Part shown: positions 10,345 to 22,870 of the stretch, piece after piece
Numbering within the stretch: the stretch's first letter is position 1
Layout of the letters: each line of letters begins with the position of its first letter
Assembly (NCBI GenBank): GCA_002794775.1
Contig: NBAY01000013.1
Coordinates: forward strand, 186,001-250,000
Source: Porodaedalea pini
Taxonomy: Eukaryota; Basidiomycota; Agaricomycetes; Hymenochaetales; Hymenochaetaceae
Length of the DNA stretch: 64,000 nt
Direction of reading: 5' to 3'
The notes under the pieces: model-generated
What the model was told of the DNA's origin: nothing
What the model saw: the letters and a program-made list of their open reading frames with translations, nothing else
Databases searched by the model: none
Program-made: the position numbers and the translations under genes

Positions 10345-12643
10345 ATGGATACTTTGGGAGAGCTTGTCGGTTTCGTTTTTGACACGATATGGCCATGGCA
10401 TATTCCTTCATTGAAGAAAATGGCTTTACATCCTGTTAATCGGGAACAGAATCCACTAATGGTATACGATTCTCCTTTCTGACCCCGTTCCCGTTTGTAT
10501 TTACTACTGCCGCTTCAGATGCAATTTTATACCTGGGAAAGTCGGGGCGACGAACATACAAGCTGGTGGAAGCATTTTGAACAGGAAGTTCCACGTCTCG
10601 AGGACCTAGGAGTGACGCATGTATGGCTTCCCCCGATGTCGAAGGGTGCTTCCGATAAAGTGAATATTCATTAGTCGTTGCAACGAACAAAGGATCTGGC
10701 TGCTTATACTAATCTATTTCAGGTCTGCGGCTATGATGTATATGACATTGTGTGCCCAGTTCTTATATAAAAAGATAAGACCTTACTAATCCTGTCAACA
10801 GTGGGATCTCGGCGAGTTTGACCAGAAAAACACTGTTGGAACTCGCTGGGGAACGAAGGAAGAGCTTCTCAAGGCTTGTTCTGTTGCAAAATCTCATGGT
10901 ATTGGAACAATCGTTGACGCCATCCTTAATGTTGGTAAAATAAGCTTTTTGTAGCGAGACAGGCCATTGACATCAGAATTCGCAGCACAAGTGCGGCGCA
11001 GATGGAAAAGAGACAGTCCAGGCTGTCGCCGTAGAAGAAGCGAATCGGCTTATTGCTAAAGGCTCCCCTAAAGAAATAGAGGTAGCGAGGCCAACTTTAT
11101 TACTTATTTCGACATCTCAACCACTTTCACGCCAGGCATGGACAGTGTATAATTTTCCCGGAAGAGGCAATAAGGTACGTGAACGAACAATGTATACTAA
11201 TACTCTCTAATACTCTCCCTAGTACAGTACCATGAAATGGAATTACCGTCATTTCTCAGGTATACGGCTCTTTGATCTTGACGTATTTTATCGTCATCTG
11301 ATATCATATCAAGGAGTCGATTGGGATGCCAGAACACAGACCAAAGAAATATTTTACATTAATGGGTCTGGACGGAACGGGTGGTCTAAGCATGTGGCCG
11401 ACGAGCTAGGAAACTACGATTACCTTCTCGGCTGTGATGTGAATTCAACTTACTGACCTTTTGCGCAAGAAACTAATTGGGTGACCAGATTGATCATTGT
11501 CAACCCGACGTCAAGGAAGACCTGTTCAAGTGGGGCACTTGGATCCTAGAAGTGCTGCTCTCTTTTTTAAAGAACTTAATCTTTTTCGCTCATCCCTTTT
11601 CAGCAAACTGGAGCGGCTGGCTTCAGAATGGACGCTATGAAGCACTACGACCGGAAGTTTCTGCGAGAGTTTGTCAGTCGCCCGTTCCTTAACTCCGACC
11701 TATGCTAAGTCGGTCGTTCAGCTCGAACGTACGAAGAAGACCACCAAGAGACCGGACCTCTTTGTAGTCTCCGAATTCTGGTCTGGAAAGTCAGTGTCGT
11801 TTGCTTTCGCAGCCCGGTGTGAATACAGTCTAATTCTCCAATTTTGACAGTGCCGACATACTAGAGCACTATGTTGATATCCTGCGAGGATCGGTCAGCA
11901 ATTGTCAATAGACCTGCGGCTCCATATCATATGTTTATCTGTGAACTCGCTTTGTCGCGCAGACTTCTTTTTTCGACGTTCCGCTGCACTTCAATTTACA
12001 TAACGCTAGCAAGCAGGGCCCAAAATTTGATTTACGTCGCATACTTAAAGACACGCTGGTTGAGAGACGACCTTGGGAGGCCGTAACATTTGTCGACAAC
12101 CACGAGTGAGTGAACTTGCTAGCCCTATGCCACTTTCATTGATAAAGTGTCTCTAGTACGGTAAGGAGCCTGCTTCGCCCGTACCGAATTTCTTGATGAA
12201 TTTCTGACAGGAAATTGGGCAATCGCTGGAGAGCTGGGTAACAATATCTTATTTGTGCACGAACAAAGAAAGTCGAGCTGAAAGCGAGATACAGGTCGAC
12301 CCCGGTTTTAAGCTTCAAGCATATGCACTCGTCCTAATGCGGATGGACGGTTTCCCGTGCGTCTCCAATAGTTCGTTTCTATTCGTCCAACGAATGGTCG
12401 TATACTAGATGCATTTTCTATGGCGACCTTTATCCCAAGAATGAGTGTTATGACCCGCGCATCGGGCCAAAGCTGGAGCTACTCATTCAAGCGCGGAAGA
12501 ACTTCGCGTATGGCTCCACGACGGATTACTTCCGGTATCGGGACTGCATCGGATTCGTACGCTCCGGGGATGCACGCCATCCGGGCTGCGTAGTCGTCCT
12601 TCGCTCCAGCATAGGTGCCGGAGACGTTATGAGGTGGGTTTAG
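10345..12643 (+). CDS. Intracellular GH13 alpha-amylase with a truncated C-terminus
   Basis: About 16 short exons joined by GT-AG introns give roughly 480 residues. Conserved GH13 boxes appear in order: VTHVWLPP, GYDVYDI/WDLGEFDQ, region I DAILN/HK (split by an intron at about 10930), region II GFRMDAMKH with the nucleophile Asp at 11631-11633, region III VVSEFW with the acid/base Glu near 11773, and region IV FVDNHD/T across an intron at 12106. All three catalytic acids are therefore present. There is no signal peptide (the start is MDTLGELVGF), so it should act inside the cell on alpha-1,4-glucans, as in the GH13_5-like fungal enzymes. After HPGCVVVL the frame stops at 12641-12643, about 50-60 residues short of the family's C-terminal beta domain. 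A decayed sugar transporter lies downstream on the opposite strand. The enzyme may be inactive or newly truncated. Confidence 0.85.
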
Positions 12644-13419
12644 AGTCAAGATTGAGGCTTCCGGCCTCAGTTAGATCGTTCAGAGACTTAATACGCTTCG
12701 TTCACTCACTCCTTGTCTGTTTCGTTGACAGTGAACCGACCTCCTCGGGCGTAGGTGCCTCTGAGTCAGACCAGCCCAAAGCCACCGATGAACATGGCGA
12801 AGAAATTCGGATGAAAGCTCCCACTTCAGCCCACAAGGTCAGTCTCTCATGAACATATGCCCTCTCGGAAGGATCCAACCTAGTGTATGACAGAAGCATC
12901 TCGAAGCACAAGTCAAATACCGAGACTTGTTGGGGGGTGAGTCGAGGAGCATTGTAGTTTCCGCCGATGGTTGGGCGACGTTCCCATGTCCCGAGGGTGG
13001 AGTAGCGGTATGGGTTGCTGAATCCTGAGTGGAAGGCGGGAGCTTGTCTCCGAGAAAGCAGTCGGTATTGAGCTACTAATACAGGACTGTTTTGTTTTGT
13101 TTTTACCGCTTCTCTACAATCCCAGGACAAACAGACATGACATAACATAAGGACAGGATAGAAACGGTGAATACGCAGAGGAATAAAAGTGTTGAACAAT
13201 GCATAGACAGAAATTAAGAAACCGAATGTCAGTGAAACAGACAGTATGAATAATATTTATGGGAAAAGGGGAAAGAAAGAAAACTACCAGAAAGCTTTTG
13301 AAGACGATAGTACGACGTCCGACTCTGCGACGCGAAGTATGTATCGACCTGCTCGGCGAGTCCTCAAACTCGCAAATATCGCACGATGGTTCCACTTTTT
13401 TGTGGTGGGTCGTCGTTTC
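12644..13419. other. Stretch with an unassigned minus-strand frame
   Basis: A minus-strand frame of 165 codons lies at 13199-12702. It contains a segment rich in Leu, Arg and Glu (LTPQQVSVFDLCFEMLL) but no domain I recognise and no convincing partner exons. It may be an exon of an undetected gene, a decayed gene or chance. I find nothing else supportable between the amylase stop and the transporter remnant. Confidence 0.35.
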
Positions 13420-14114
13420 CTAGTAACACGTCGGAATTCGACTCATCGTCACCGTCGCTGCCTCGCCTCCCATTGCGACAAGGTCTTGTGGGACTGACTC
13501 GCCGTCGAAGAGCGCTGGTGTTTCTTCGAGCGTCCGCGTGCTGCGTTGAATAACTTGAACAGAGATTAATGTAAGGGAGACTTACCTTTCGTCTATGATG
13601 CATCATAGAACGAATACAGGTTCGAACACTAACCACCTACGACGCACGACATACTTGAGAGGAAGTCAGCAATATGCGTCTCACAGGCATGAGCATCGTA
13701 AGAACGTACATATTTCCAGTTGATAGCATCCAAAGCCCAAGGATTGACGAACTAATTGAAAGCGAGTGTGAAGCATATGGGTGAGGCATACGTTAATGCT
13801 CTTCAAAGTATAGCAGACTGTCAGAAGACTTCACGATCTCGGATTCCGATTGTGCGCTCACCATAACAGCAAAGCCCTTCGCATGGACGTTGAAGTGGAG
13901 GATCTCCAGTATATAGCTGAGTAGTGAATGTATGGCTTCTAATCGGGTACAGTCTGAAGGCCCCTGTATGCAAGTAAATACAGTACATATAGCCGTATTC
14001 AAGCCAGCTTAATGAAAAGAAAGTAGAGAGTGCACCATTGACCAAAGTCAAGTCAAGCTCGTTTATGGAAAACGTCATGAGAGGAATCGCGAGGCAGATG
14101 TTCAGCATCATCAA
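13420..14114 (-). pseudogene. Decayed MFS sugar transporter (C-terminal fragment)
   Basis: On the minus strand, pieces of the C-terminal part of a fungal sugar porter occur in the correct order. They are YILEILHFNVHAKGFAVM (about 13914-13861), FVNPWALDAINWKY (about 13752-13711), a WLVFEPVFVL segment that runs into TGA (near 13620), and TRTLEETPALFDGESVPQD followed by MGGEAATVTMSR with a stop at 13422-13420. The transmembrane segment normally found between AKGFAV and FVNP is missing or unreadable, and the VFVL helix ends in a stop. The first 350 or so residues of the family are not seen upstream. This is a relic of a lactose/hexose-permease-like transporter. It converges on the amylase gene, so both may once have formed a saccharide-use pair. 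Confidence 0.75.
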
Positions 14115-14524
14115 TATTCATAGTGCCGTAGCAATGGTCAGTACGCGTCGAAAGAGGGAGAGCAGGAGGCTCACCTCTATTCCGCCACCAGTGTTCTCGA
14201 TGAATGAAGTCGACGATAGACTACATATTCCGGCGCAGGTTGTCGAGACGTCGTGATACCGCCTGTGTCCTACCAGTCTGCAGCAGACGATTCAGGTCGC
14301 TAGGAGATGACTAGCAGAAGCCGGTCCAAGAACTCAGGGCAGCAGAAAGGCAGAGAGACCAGGAACAGAGCAGGAACAGTAGCGGGCCGAAAGGGCCAGC
14401 TCGCACATATATGTATATGCTGTTGGCAAACAATTACCATCCCAGCTAGTTCGCGACTGCAGAACAAGCATCTACATTACATGTTTATCAACGGAAGCAA
14501 CTCCAAGTCGGTCTTCTATACCAG

Positions 14525-16450
<1,926 letters not shown>

Positions 16451-16771
16451 ATAGTGGACCTAAGAGATTAGGATAGACAAGTAGGTTTACAAAAAATCAA
16501 CATCAATATTGCAATGGTCGCATTAGAGCAGGATACGCATACCACGTGTCACGTGACTTGCATCTTGCGTTTGATTAGATTCATATTCGACGTCATCCGA
16601 GTCAAAGTTTTACATTGATATTCTGTGATGAGGAGGAAGGGCTTTGCATGTCGTGTTGGTGTTATTCGTCAATAGCCTTAAGGACTTCAAGAACTCTACA
16701 AAGTCCCAGCCTCAATTTCCATTTTCGGATGAGCATATATTCTGCCATCTGCGCAGTCTGCCACCTCAGTT

Positions 16772-16792
16772 TTGTACACTACATCGACTGAG
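16772..16792 (+). repeat. 21-bp direct repeat, copy 1
   Basis: A 21-bp sequence beginning TTGTACACTA and ending CGACTGAG is found here and again, identical, at 16879-16899. It lies in the ATE1 upstream region. A linked 20-bp AT-rich element (16843-16862 and 16898-16917) differs by one base between its copies. Confidence 0.8.
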
Positions 16793-16878
16793 GTGAGCGA
16801 CTCATTCACATTTCCCTACTTTCTATTTATGCATACCATTATAGTATATATATTATACACAGGTACATTCTACGAGTC

Positions 16879-16899
16879 TTGTACACTACATCGACTGAG
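16879..16899 (+). repeat. 21-bp direct repeat, copy 2
   Basis: Identical to 16772-16792. Here the repeat runs directly into the second copy of the AT-rich element, while in the first copy they are separated by about 50 bp. This suggests a duplication with an internal deletion, or two reused promoter blocks. Confidence 0.8.
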
Positions 16900-17364
16900 T
16901 ATATATATTCTACACAGATTCCAAAACGTATAACTCGAAGGAAAGCGAGAGGTGGAGGCCATGTGGGCTCAAACGTTCGAAGGGAGCCGGAACCAAATGA
17001 TTGAAGGACATATGCAATGTTATTTTGTTCTTTTTTGTTCTTTTCTTTCTTGCACTTTGCATGAAGAAAGGACATAATGTTACTCCGGGCAGAACGTACG
17101 TGTACTCGCTGTTATCGAAATGAAACTGTAGGTAGAGTACATGAGATACCTACTTGATATTATCCGTAGTGTTGTGAGTGGTGTGAGTCGAGTGCTATAA
17201 TCATGAGATAGCAATGGATATGCGAGGGTCTACAATTACACATGCACGGTAAAGACGATCGACAGAAATGCAAGGAAAGGTAAAAACACAAAGCAAGGGA
17301 ACAAGCAAGCCGACTGAAACGAAAGAAACGAAAGAAAAGTAGAGTGACTAATTGAGTATAACAT

Positions 17365-18954
17365 TTAGCCCCAACCATCCCAGCGCCCGAAGCGTCTGAA
17401 TTCCTGTAACGGGCACTCACGCCCAACCTTCTCCTTTTCGTCACTTTCTGTCTCCTTTCCCTTTCCCTTATTTGCGCGTGTATTTGTAGTGCGTCCGGTG
17501 ACAACCGAGGATCCGCTTGACGAGCGTGCACGGTGAGCCGGTCTGAATGGGCCACCCACCGCTGAGGAGGCGGAGGTACGACTGGGCGAAGTGTTACTGG
17601 AAGAGGCAGCTGCGCTGGCAGAGGGTGAAGAGGGCAAAGCGATACGGTACCATCCGCCGGAGTACGTGAGCGCGATCATTTGGTATTCCGGCGGAGAGTC
17701 GGATTGCTTCCCTTTGTTTTCACCTTTTTTCTGTCCGGATGCGGATGAGGAAGGTTCGGGAGGCGGGACCTGTACCCATGCGACGGTGCAGCGCTCATCC
17801 TGGACGGCGTCGGAGAGCCGTCCGCCGCTCGTCCCCGCAGAGAGCGCGATGTGTGTCTTCTGCGCCGGAATTCGATATTGCGCGTATGACCACTCGGAGT
17901 CGAAGTATCGTGGCAGGGAGAGGAATGGGGTGAGCGGTGAAAAGCTTGATTGTCGATTTCTATATAAAAATCAGGCCTTTATGAAGGGACATTCATTGTA
18001 CGGGATAAAATAGAAAGTACTCACGAGGATGCCGACCCAGTCGCCAGAGAAAATACATGCACTGTGCCCTTGTCACTCCAGCAGCACACATCTTGTTCAT
18101 CAGGTCGAAAAGCGACACCGTAAATCTCCGCTTTATCACTCCCTCGGCGCAGCTCACGCACAAGCCGGCCCGTATGCGTGTCCCATACACGCACGAGCGT
18201 CCCACGCGAAGACGTCGTCGCGAGCAAGCGGCCCGAGGGAAGCACAGTCAATGTGGTAAGCGCAGTCGTGTGTGCCGCGATAATTGAGGCAGGGTGCTTG
18301 ACTGGTTTAGGCGGAGCGCGCGGCGGAGGAGAGGGTACGTTTGGTGTAGGTGCAGGGGGCCTACATGGCGGAAGGTGTATGAGCTGGACATGTCCTGTCT
18401 GGCGTCCCGCAATGGCGAGCAATGTCGCGTGTGCTGCAGTTGCGATTGCCACCAAACCTGCGCAGTCTCACGAAGTCAGTACAAGGACACCTTCGTCCAA
18501 TATCGTACAACTACGCACCACGCTGGTTATCGCACGTGTCCCACTCCATCACGCGCCGAATCTCCTCCCCGATCTCGAATGCAACTGCACGGCGGCGCAG
18601 CGCAACGACGAGCCAACCCCTCCTGACCGCGAGGCCTCTCACGCGCTCGCGAAACTCAAGCTCCGCAACGGCCCGCCCTCGCGCATCGTCCCATACCACG
18701 ACCTTGTTTGGTGGGTACAACGGACTCGCACCGCCGCCAACAAGAAACAACAGCGAAGACGTATGCATGGGGAGCACGATCGCGAGCGAGCCGCCGGCGA
18801 ACTCGCGCGTGCGCAGGAGCTGCAGCGGCCATGTGCGGTAGACGGCGAAGCCCGATGCCGTCGCGGCGGTGAAGATGGATGCAGAGGCGTCGAAGCGTGC
18901 GTCGAGGATCTCGATGGGCGCTGTAGCGGAGATGGCATAACGGGCGAGGTGCAT
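17365..18954 (-). CDS. PROPPIN-family WD40 protein (Hsv2/WIPI3-4 type)
   Basis: Three exons. The N-terminal exon starts at ATG 18954 (MHLARYAI) and encodes the first beta-propeller blades, with VVVWDDARGR and VMEWDT. The second holds LLAIAGRQTGHVQ, a Pro-rich loop, SRGTLVRVWDTHTG and the phosphoinositide-binding LRRG motif (RELRRGSD), then AEIYGVAFRPD. The third has SPLTPFLSLPRYFDSEWSY, which is very typical of the WIPI3/WIPI4/Hsv2 branch, and ends in FRRFGRWDGWG. Such proteins bind PI3P/PI(3,5)P2 on membranes and act in autophagy, including micro-autophagy of the nucleus in yeast. A long Ser/Pro/Lys-rich insert lies in the last blade. The gene is unusually GC-rich against its neighbours. Orthology to Hsv2 rather than Atg18 is inferred from the C-terminal blocks. 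Confidence 0.9.
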
Positions 18955-19269
18955 TGCGCACTGGCCGTCACCGTGAGCGGAAGGCGCGCCTAAGTAGTCG
19001 ATAAGGAGCTCGGAAAGGCAACTGACGTAATAAGGCGTCGACGCGTCGCATATAATCAGCTCTGCTTCTGCAGTAAAACACGCCGGATCGAACAAAAATG
19101 AATACAAAAGATAGAGCAAGAGAGTGCATTGGCATAGTACAGTGTGACAGCATGACAATCAATCCGAACAAAACACTTTGAAACCTTGAAACCCCACAAA
19201 ACAGAAAGCATACATAAATCCTCCAGAGCATCATCATTAACATACATCTGAGACAACTCCTGCAGCTCT
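18955..19269. other. Short intergenic gap
   Basis: This stretch lies between the PROPPIN start and the end of the next minus-strand gene. It has AT-rich tracts and no supported gene; it presumably holds the PROPPIN promoter and the neighbour's 3' UTR. Confidence 0.5.
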
Positions 19270-20848
19270 TCAGCCTCCACGAGCATAGCCCGTATTAATC
19301 GCCTTGCGACCGGTTGTCCACGCTTGTGGTGGGTGAAGGTCGACGCTCGCGAGCTGACGCCGCGCTGCTCGGAATTCCTGCTCCTCCGCGCGGTTTTGCT
19401 CGAGCAGCGCCGCGCGCACCTCGGCCTGACGCTGCAGCTCCGCCTCGCTCTCGTCGGAGAGGTAATCAGTGAACCCGCCATCGGACGTCACCGTGCTCGC
19501 ATCGTTACTTGAGCCGCGCGACCCGCTATCCGAGCTCGAATCTGAGGTCGCAGAAGAGAGGTTCATCGATTTCATTCCCTTCTCGAGCCCTACGTTCTCC
19601 GATCGCTCGCGCTCTCCGGACACCTTTGGCGCGTCGCGGTCGATAGACTTGTTCGGAACCTTCGGCGTTACCGTCACACGGTTCGTCGCGACCGCAAGAG
19701 GCGTTGTGTTTGCACTGACCGCGGAACCGCGACGTTTCAACGGTGGGTGTTCGCGCTCCGGAGACCCGAGCGCCGCGAAATTCACAGAGTTGAGATTCGT
19801 CCGCGTCACCGGCGGGTGCTGCTGCTGCTCTCCCTCAGCGCCGAGCCTGCGTAGACTTGCAGGCGGCGTCGTGCGGAAACCCTCAACGCGCTTCAACGGC
19901 TTTTGCGCATCCGAACCCGTCCGGCGTGCTGCATTCGAATTTGAATTTAACTGGAGTGAGTCCGTGGGCGAAACGGCGTTCCCCGCGGGAGAAGTGCCCG
20001 GCTGGGCCCCACCAGCAAGGCGCGCTTGCTTCATCTGCGGGCTGCTGCCGCTGCCGGTCCCAGATATGGGTGCTCGCGTCTTCTGCGGCGGCGAGCGTAC
20101 GGTCCCGTTCGGCGAGCTGTTCGCACGCGCGAGGCCCTTGCGCTCGGCTCCCACAACTCTTGATGCATCCTTTCCACATGAGTTCGCGGCGGCGATAGCA
20201 CTGAGATTGCTTGGGCTGGTCGGGGAGTTGGCGGAAGGCCCATAGGGCACTTTCACGGCATCAAGGATTTGCTTGATATCGGGTGGGATGGGCGTGCGGT
20301 GGATAGTATGCACCGCCGGCCAGTCCGCAGGAGTTAATTTATCGAACTCAGACGGCTGAGGTGGTCGGCAGCACCCTGGCCAGCCAGGGTTGTGCATGCC
20401 TGACTTACTAGGAGGAGGAGGCGGGTTCGTGGTAGCCCACTGGAGACGATAGACGTGTCGGGTAAGAAGACGAGATAAAGGATCGATAACGAAGTAAGCA
20501 CATACTTTGCAGTATCCGCAACCTTTAAACGCCGAGACTGAATACATATATCGGTATGTCAGTATAGATAGAGAATGCAGATGTTATCATGGCTTCGTTG
20601 AAGATTTGTACTGACCTTCAGCGTTCGATATGTATACGACGTCGTGCCGGGGATGATTAACGCGATTTCGACACGTCTCGCGCTTGTGTGGGCACCTGGA
20701 AGTCGGAGGTGTTGAATGATATCACGAAAGAGTCTAAGTCTGCATATATGCGATTCCAGGAGAAGACATACCGCGCTGCATGGCGGAAGACCTTGCACAT
20801 AGGGCAAGTGGCCGTGTAGAGGTCGACAGAGTTGTCGGCGACACACAT
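19270..20848 (-). CDS. Basidiomycete protein with N-terminal CxxC cluster and long disordered tail
   Basis: Four exons. Exon 1 starts at ATG 20848 (MCVADNSVDLYTATCPMCK). The following exons add RCPHKRETCRNRVNHP, then FKGCGYCK, giving a compact N-terminal region of at least eight cysteines in CxxC-type pairs, as in a zinc-binding module. The last exon (about 20447-19270) is a Pro/Ser/Thr-rich, probably disordered segment of nearly 400 residues with basic patches. It ends with a charged, helix-prone stretch (EAELQRQAEVRAALLEQ). No named domain is recognised. A nuclear or scaffold role would be a guess. The antisense strand of the last exon also has a long open frame, which follows from its GC-rich composition and is not taken as a gene. 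Confidence 0.78.
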
Positions 20849-21264
20849 AGCGACTGAAGGTTTGTGAAATGGGAAGAAAAAGCTGGGACTGAAGTGTTGG
20901 TTCGCTGGCAGTGGCAAGCGTAGACCAGTGTGATATCGGACTGAACTAAACAGACAAGTGACAGGGGTCGAGTTATCTGCTGTGCGCGGAGCGGAATCTG
21001 GAAGCAGCACGGGAACTGCTAACAGACTCTGGACTGCTCGCGCGAGAGCTGGACTCGCAAAGGGCTGAGGGATGCATATCGCTGGTGGTAAATGGAGAGA
21101 AGGGAGCACACCTTTTAACTGCTATAATAGTTGAAACACGACGCAGGGACACGAGGCGGACGCAACTCAGGCAAGAGTCTCAGCAGCAACGGCCCCCTCG
21201 GCATTTGCCGCAGACTGCATACAGCATCGTCTAACTACCTCCTCCTCCTTGTCCTCCATCCACC
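20849..21264. promoter_or_regulatory. Divergent promoter region, Cys-rich gene / NCS1
   Basis: 416 bp separate the two start codons, which point away from each other. C/T-rich tracts precede the NCS1 start. No RNA gene or conserved element is recognised. Confidence 0.5.
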
Positions 21265-22152
21265 ATGGGAAAGTCACAAAGCAAATTGTCACCTGAACAG
21301 ATCCAGGACCTAACAAAAAATACGTACTGTAAGTCCTACAACAACCCCAGTTGATTTCTGTTCACTGCTCACCACCGGTGCCAGTCGACAAGAAGGAACT
21401 CCAGCAATGGTTAGACGCCTCTCTACTCGTCTACCTTACTTCGAAGCTCATCTCATCTTTCATTTTAATTATGCACAGGTACAAGGGCTTCCTCAAGGAC
21501 TGTCCCTCCGGCCAGCTCGATAAGGACGAGTTTGGCAAGATCTACAAGCAATTCTTCCCCTTCGGCGACCCTGCCGAGTTCGCCGACTACGTCTTTAACG
21601 TCTTCGATGAGAACAAGAACGGTACCATTGACTTCAAGGAGTTCATTTGTGCACTCTCCGTCACCTCCCGCGGACGGCTAGACGAGAAACTTAAATGTGA
21701 GCTTGGTTTTCGCACTGCGTACTGTGCTGTGTAGTACTGCGCATATACTATACTTATTCGTGCTGGATGTACAGGGGCGTTCCAGCTGTATGACATTAAC
21801 GGTGATGGTATGATATCGTACGACGAGATGCTCCAGATCGTGCAGTCCATATACAAGATGACTGGCCAAATGGTCAAGCTCCCCTCCGACGAGGACACCC
21901 CCGAGAAGGTGAGTCAGCCAGTTTTATCTTTTGCACTATGACTTGATATCGATGGCTTGACACTATACAGCGTGTCGAGAAGATCTTCCGGAACATGGAC
22001 CGCGATAAAGACGCGAAGCTCACGTACGATGAATTTGTCGAGGGTAGCAAGCAGGATCCTACCATAGTACAGGTGCGTTTCGTTGACTTCATCTCCTGAA
22101 ATTTCTGCTAAGCCATCACCAGGCATTATCATTGTATGACGGACTAGTGTAG
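21265..22152 (+). CDS. NCS1: Neuronal calcium sensor 1 / frequenin homologue
   Basis: About 190 residues from seven short exons. The start [12 protein letters not shown] has the Gly2 N-myristoylation signal. Four EF-hands follow. EF1 is the degenerate one with CPSG in its loop; EF2 is [14 protein letters not shown]3 [12 protein letters not shown] and EF4 [12 protein letters not shown], all three with canonical ligands. The protein ends ALSLYDGLV. In yeast the homologue binds and activates the PI 4-kinase Pik1 at the Golgi; in filamentous fungi it takes part in calcium tolerance. Those roles are family knowledge. Length and motif order match the family closely. Introns are 50-70 nt. Confidence 0.96.
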
Positions 22153-22870
22153 TGCTCGCCCTACTAGAAATCGAGTGAGCACATTCTTGCCTTCTATCAA
22201 CTACCTAGTCTCACCCCGGAACCTGAAAACATGCAGATTGCTTTCGTTACCTTGTTTTTCTTGCTTTCATTCTTATACTCTTTGATACCATGCTCCTATT
22301 CGCTTTTCCCTTGCTTGTCCCTCCTCCCGGGTTTTGTTCACCTCTTCCTCCCAATCCTCCTTACTCGACGGCCTCGGTGCCCGTTAACCTCCTCCCTCCC
22401 TCCCGCTCTTTTCTCTTTTCCCTTCTCTCGTGGACGTGCACTAGACTTGTCGCCTGCTTCGAACTGGTTAAATGATATGTATCTCTTCCCTCCTTGTTAT
22501 TTGATATTTGGTCCGCTGTTCGTCGACGTGTACAGTAGTACAAGTGCAAGCACCGCGCGTGTAGACCAGTCCTGTAGCAATGTACCTTGCATAGGCCCAA
22601 ATATATTCATCAGACAATTTCATCGCGTATTCCCCAGATTTCATCAACACATACAAGAAGGATAAGCGATTCATCCGTACCTTATCATTTCGAATTATAA
22701 TTATAGGGCACGCTGTGCGTGCGCGGTACCTTGGATATGTAAGCTGGACTTGACGCTCGAGTACGTGCTGTGCTTGAGCACTGCCGACCACATACAAGCC
22801 GTACAATTGGCTTTCTCTTCGAGATCTATAGCTATCAAACAGCATACATCCGCAAATCGGTCGCTATCAC
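22153..22870. other. 0.7-kb gap, pyrimidine-rich
   Basis: It holds the NCS1 3' UTR and the upstream region of the next gene. From about 22240 to 22440 the plus strand is very rich in C and T. This creates an open frame at 22231-22665 of hydrophobic/Pro/Ser composition that I do not consider coding. Confidence 0.55.

Larger units (their letters stand above)
16451..17364. other. 0.9-kb intergenic region with a local duplication
   Basis: This is the upstream region of ATE1 and the downstream region of the PROPPIN gene. No coding region is supported. It contains AT-rich stretches, a T-rich tract (about 17020-17050) and two short sequences each present twice (listed separately). Confidence 0.6.

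Noticed and set aside
13600..13640. Possible tRNA B-box (GGTTCGAAC)
   Set aside because: The flanking bases do not form the T-arm stem and no A-box or acceptor stem is found at the right distance; it overlaps the transporter remnant.
19469..20245. 258-codon plus-strand open frame
   Set aside because: It is antisense to the last exon of the Cys-rich protein gene in GC-rich DNA, has biased composition and lacks any domain.
22231..22665. Open frame of hydrophobic/Pro/Ser composition
   Set aside because: It results from a pyrimidine-rich tract; no domain, no exon context.
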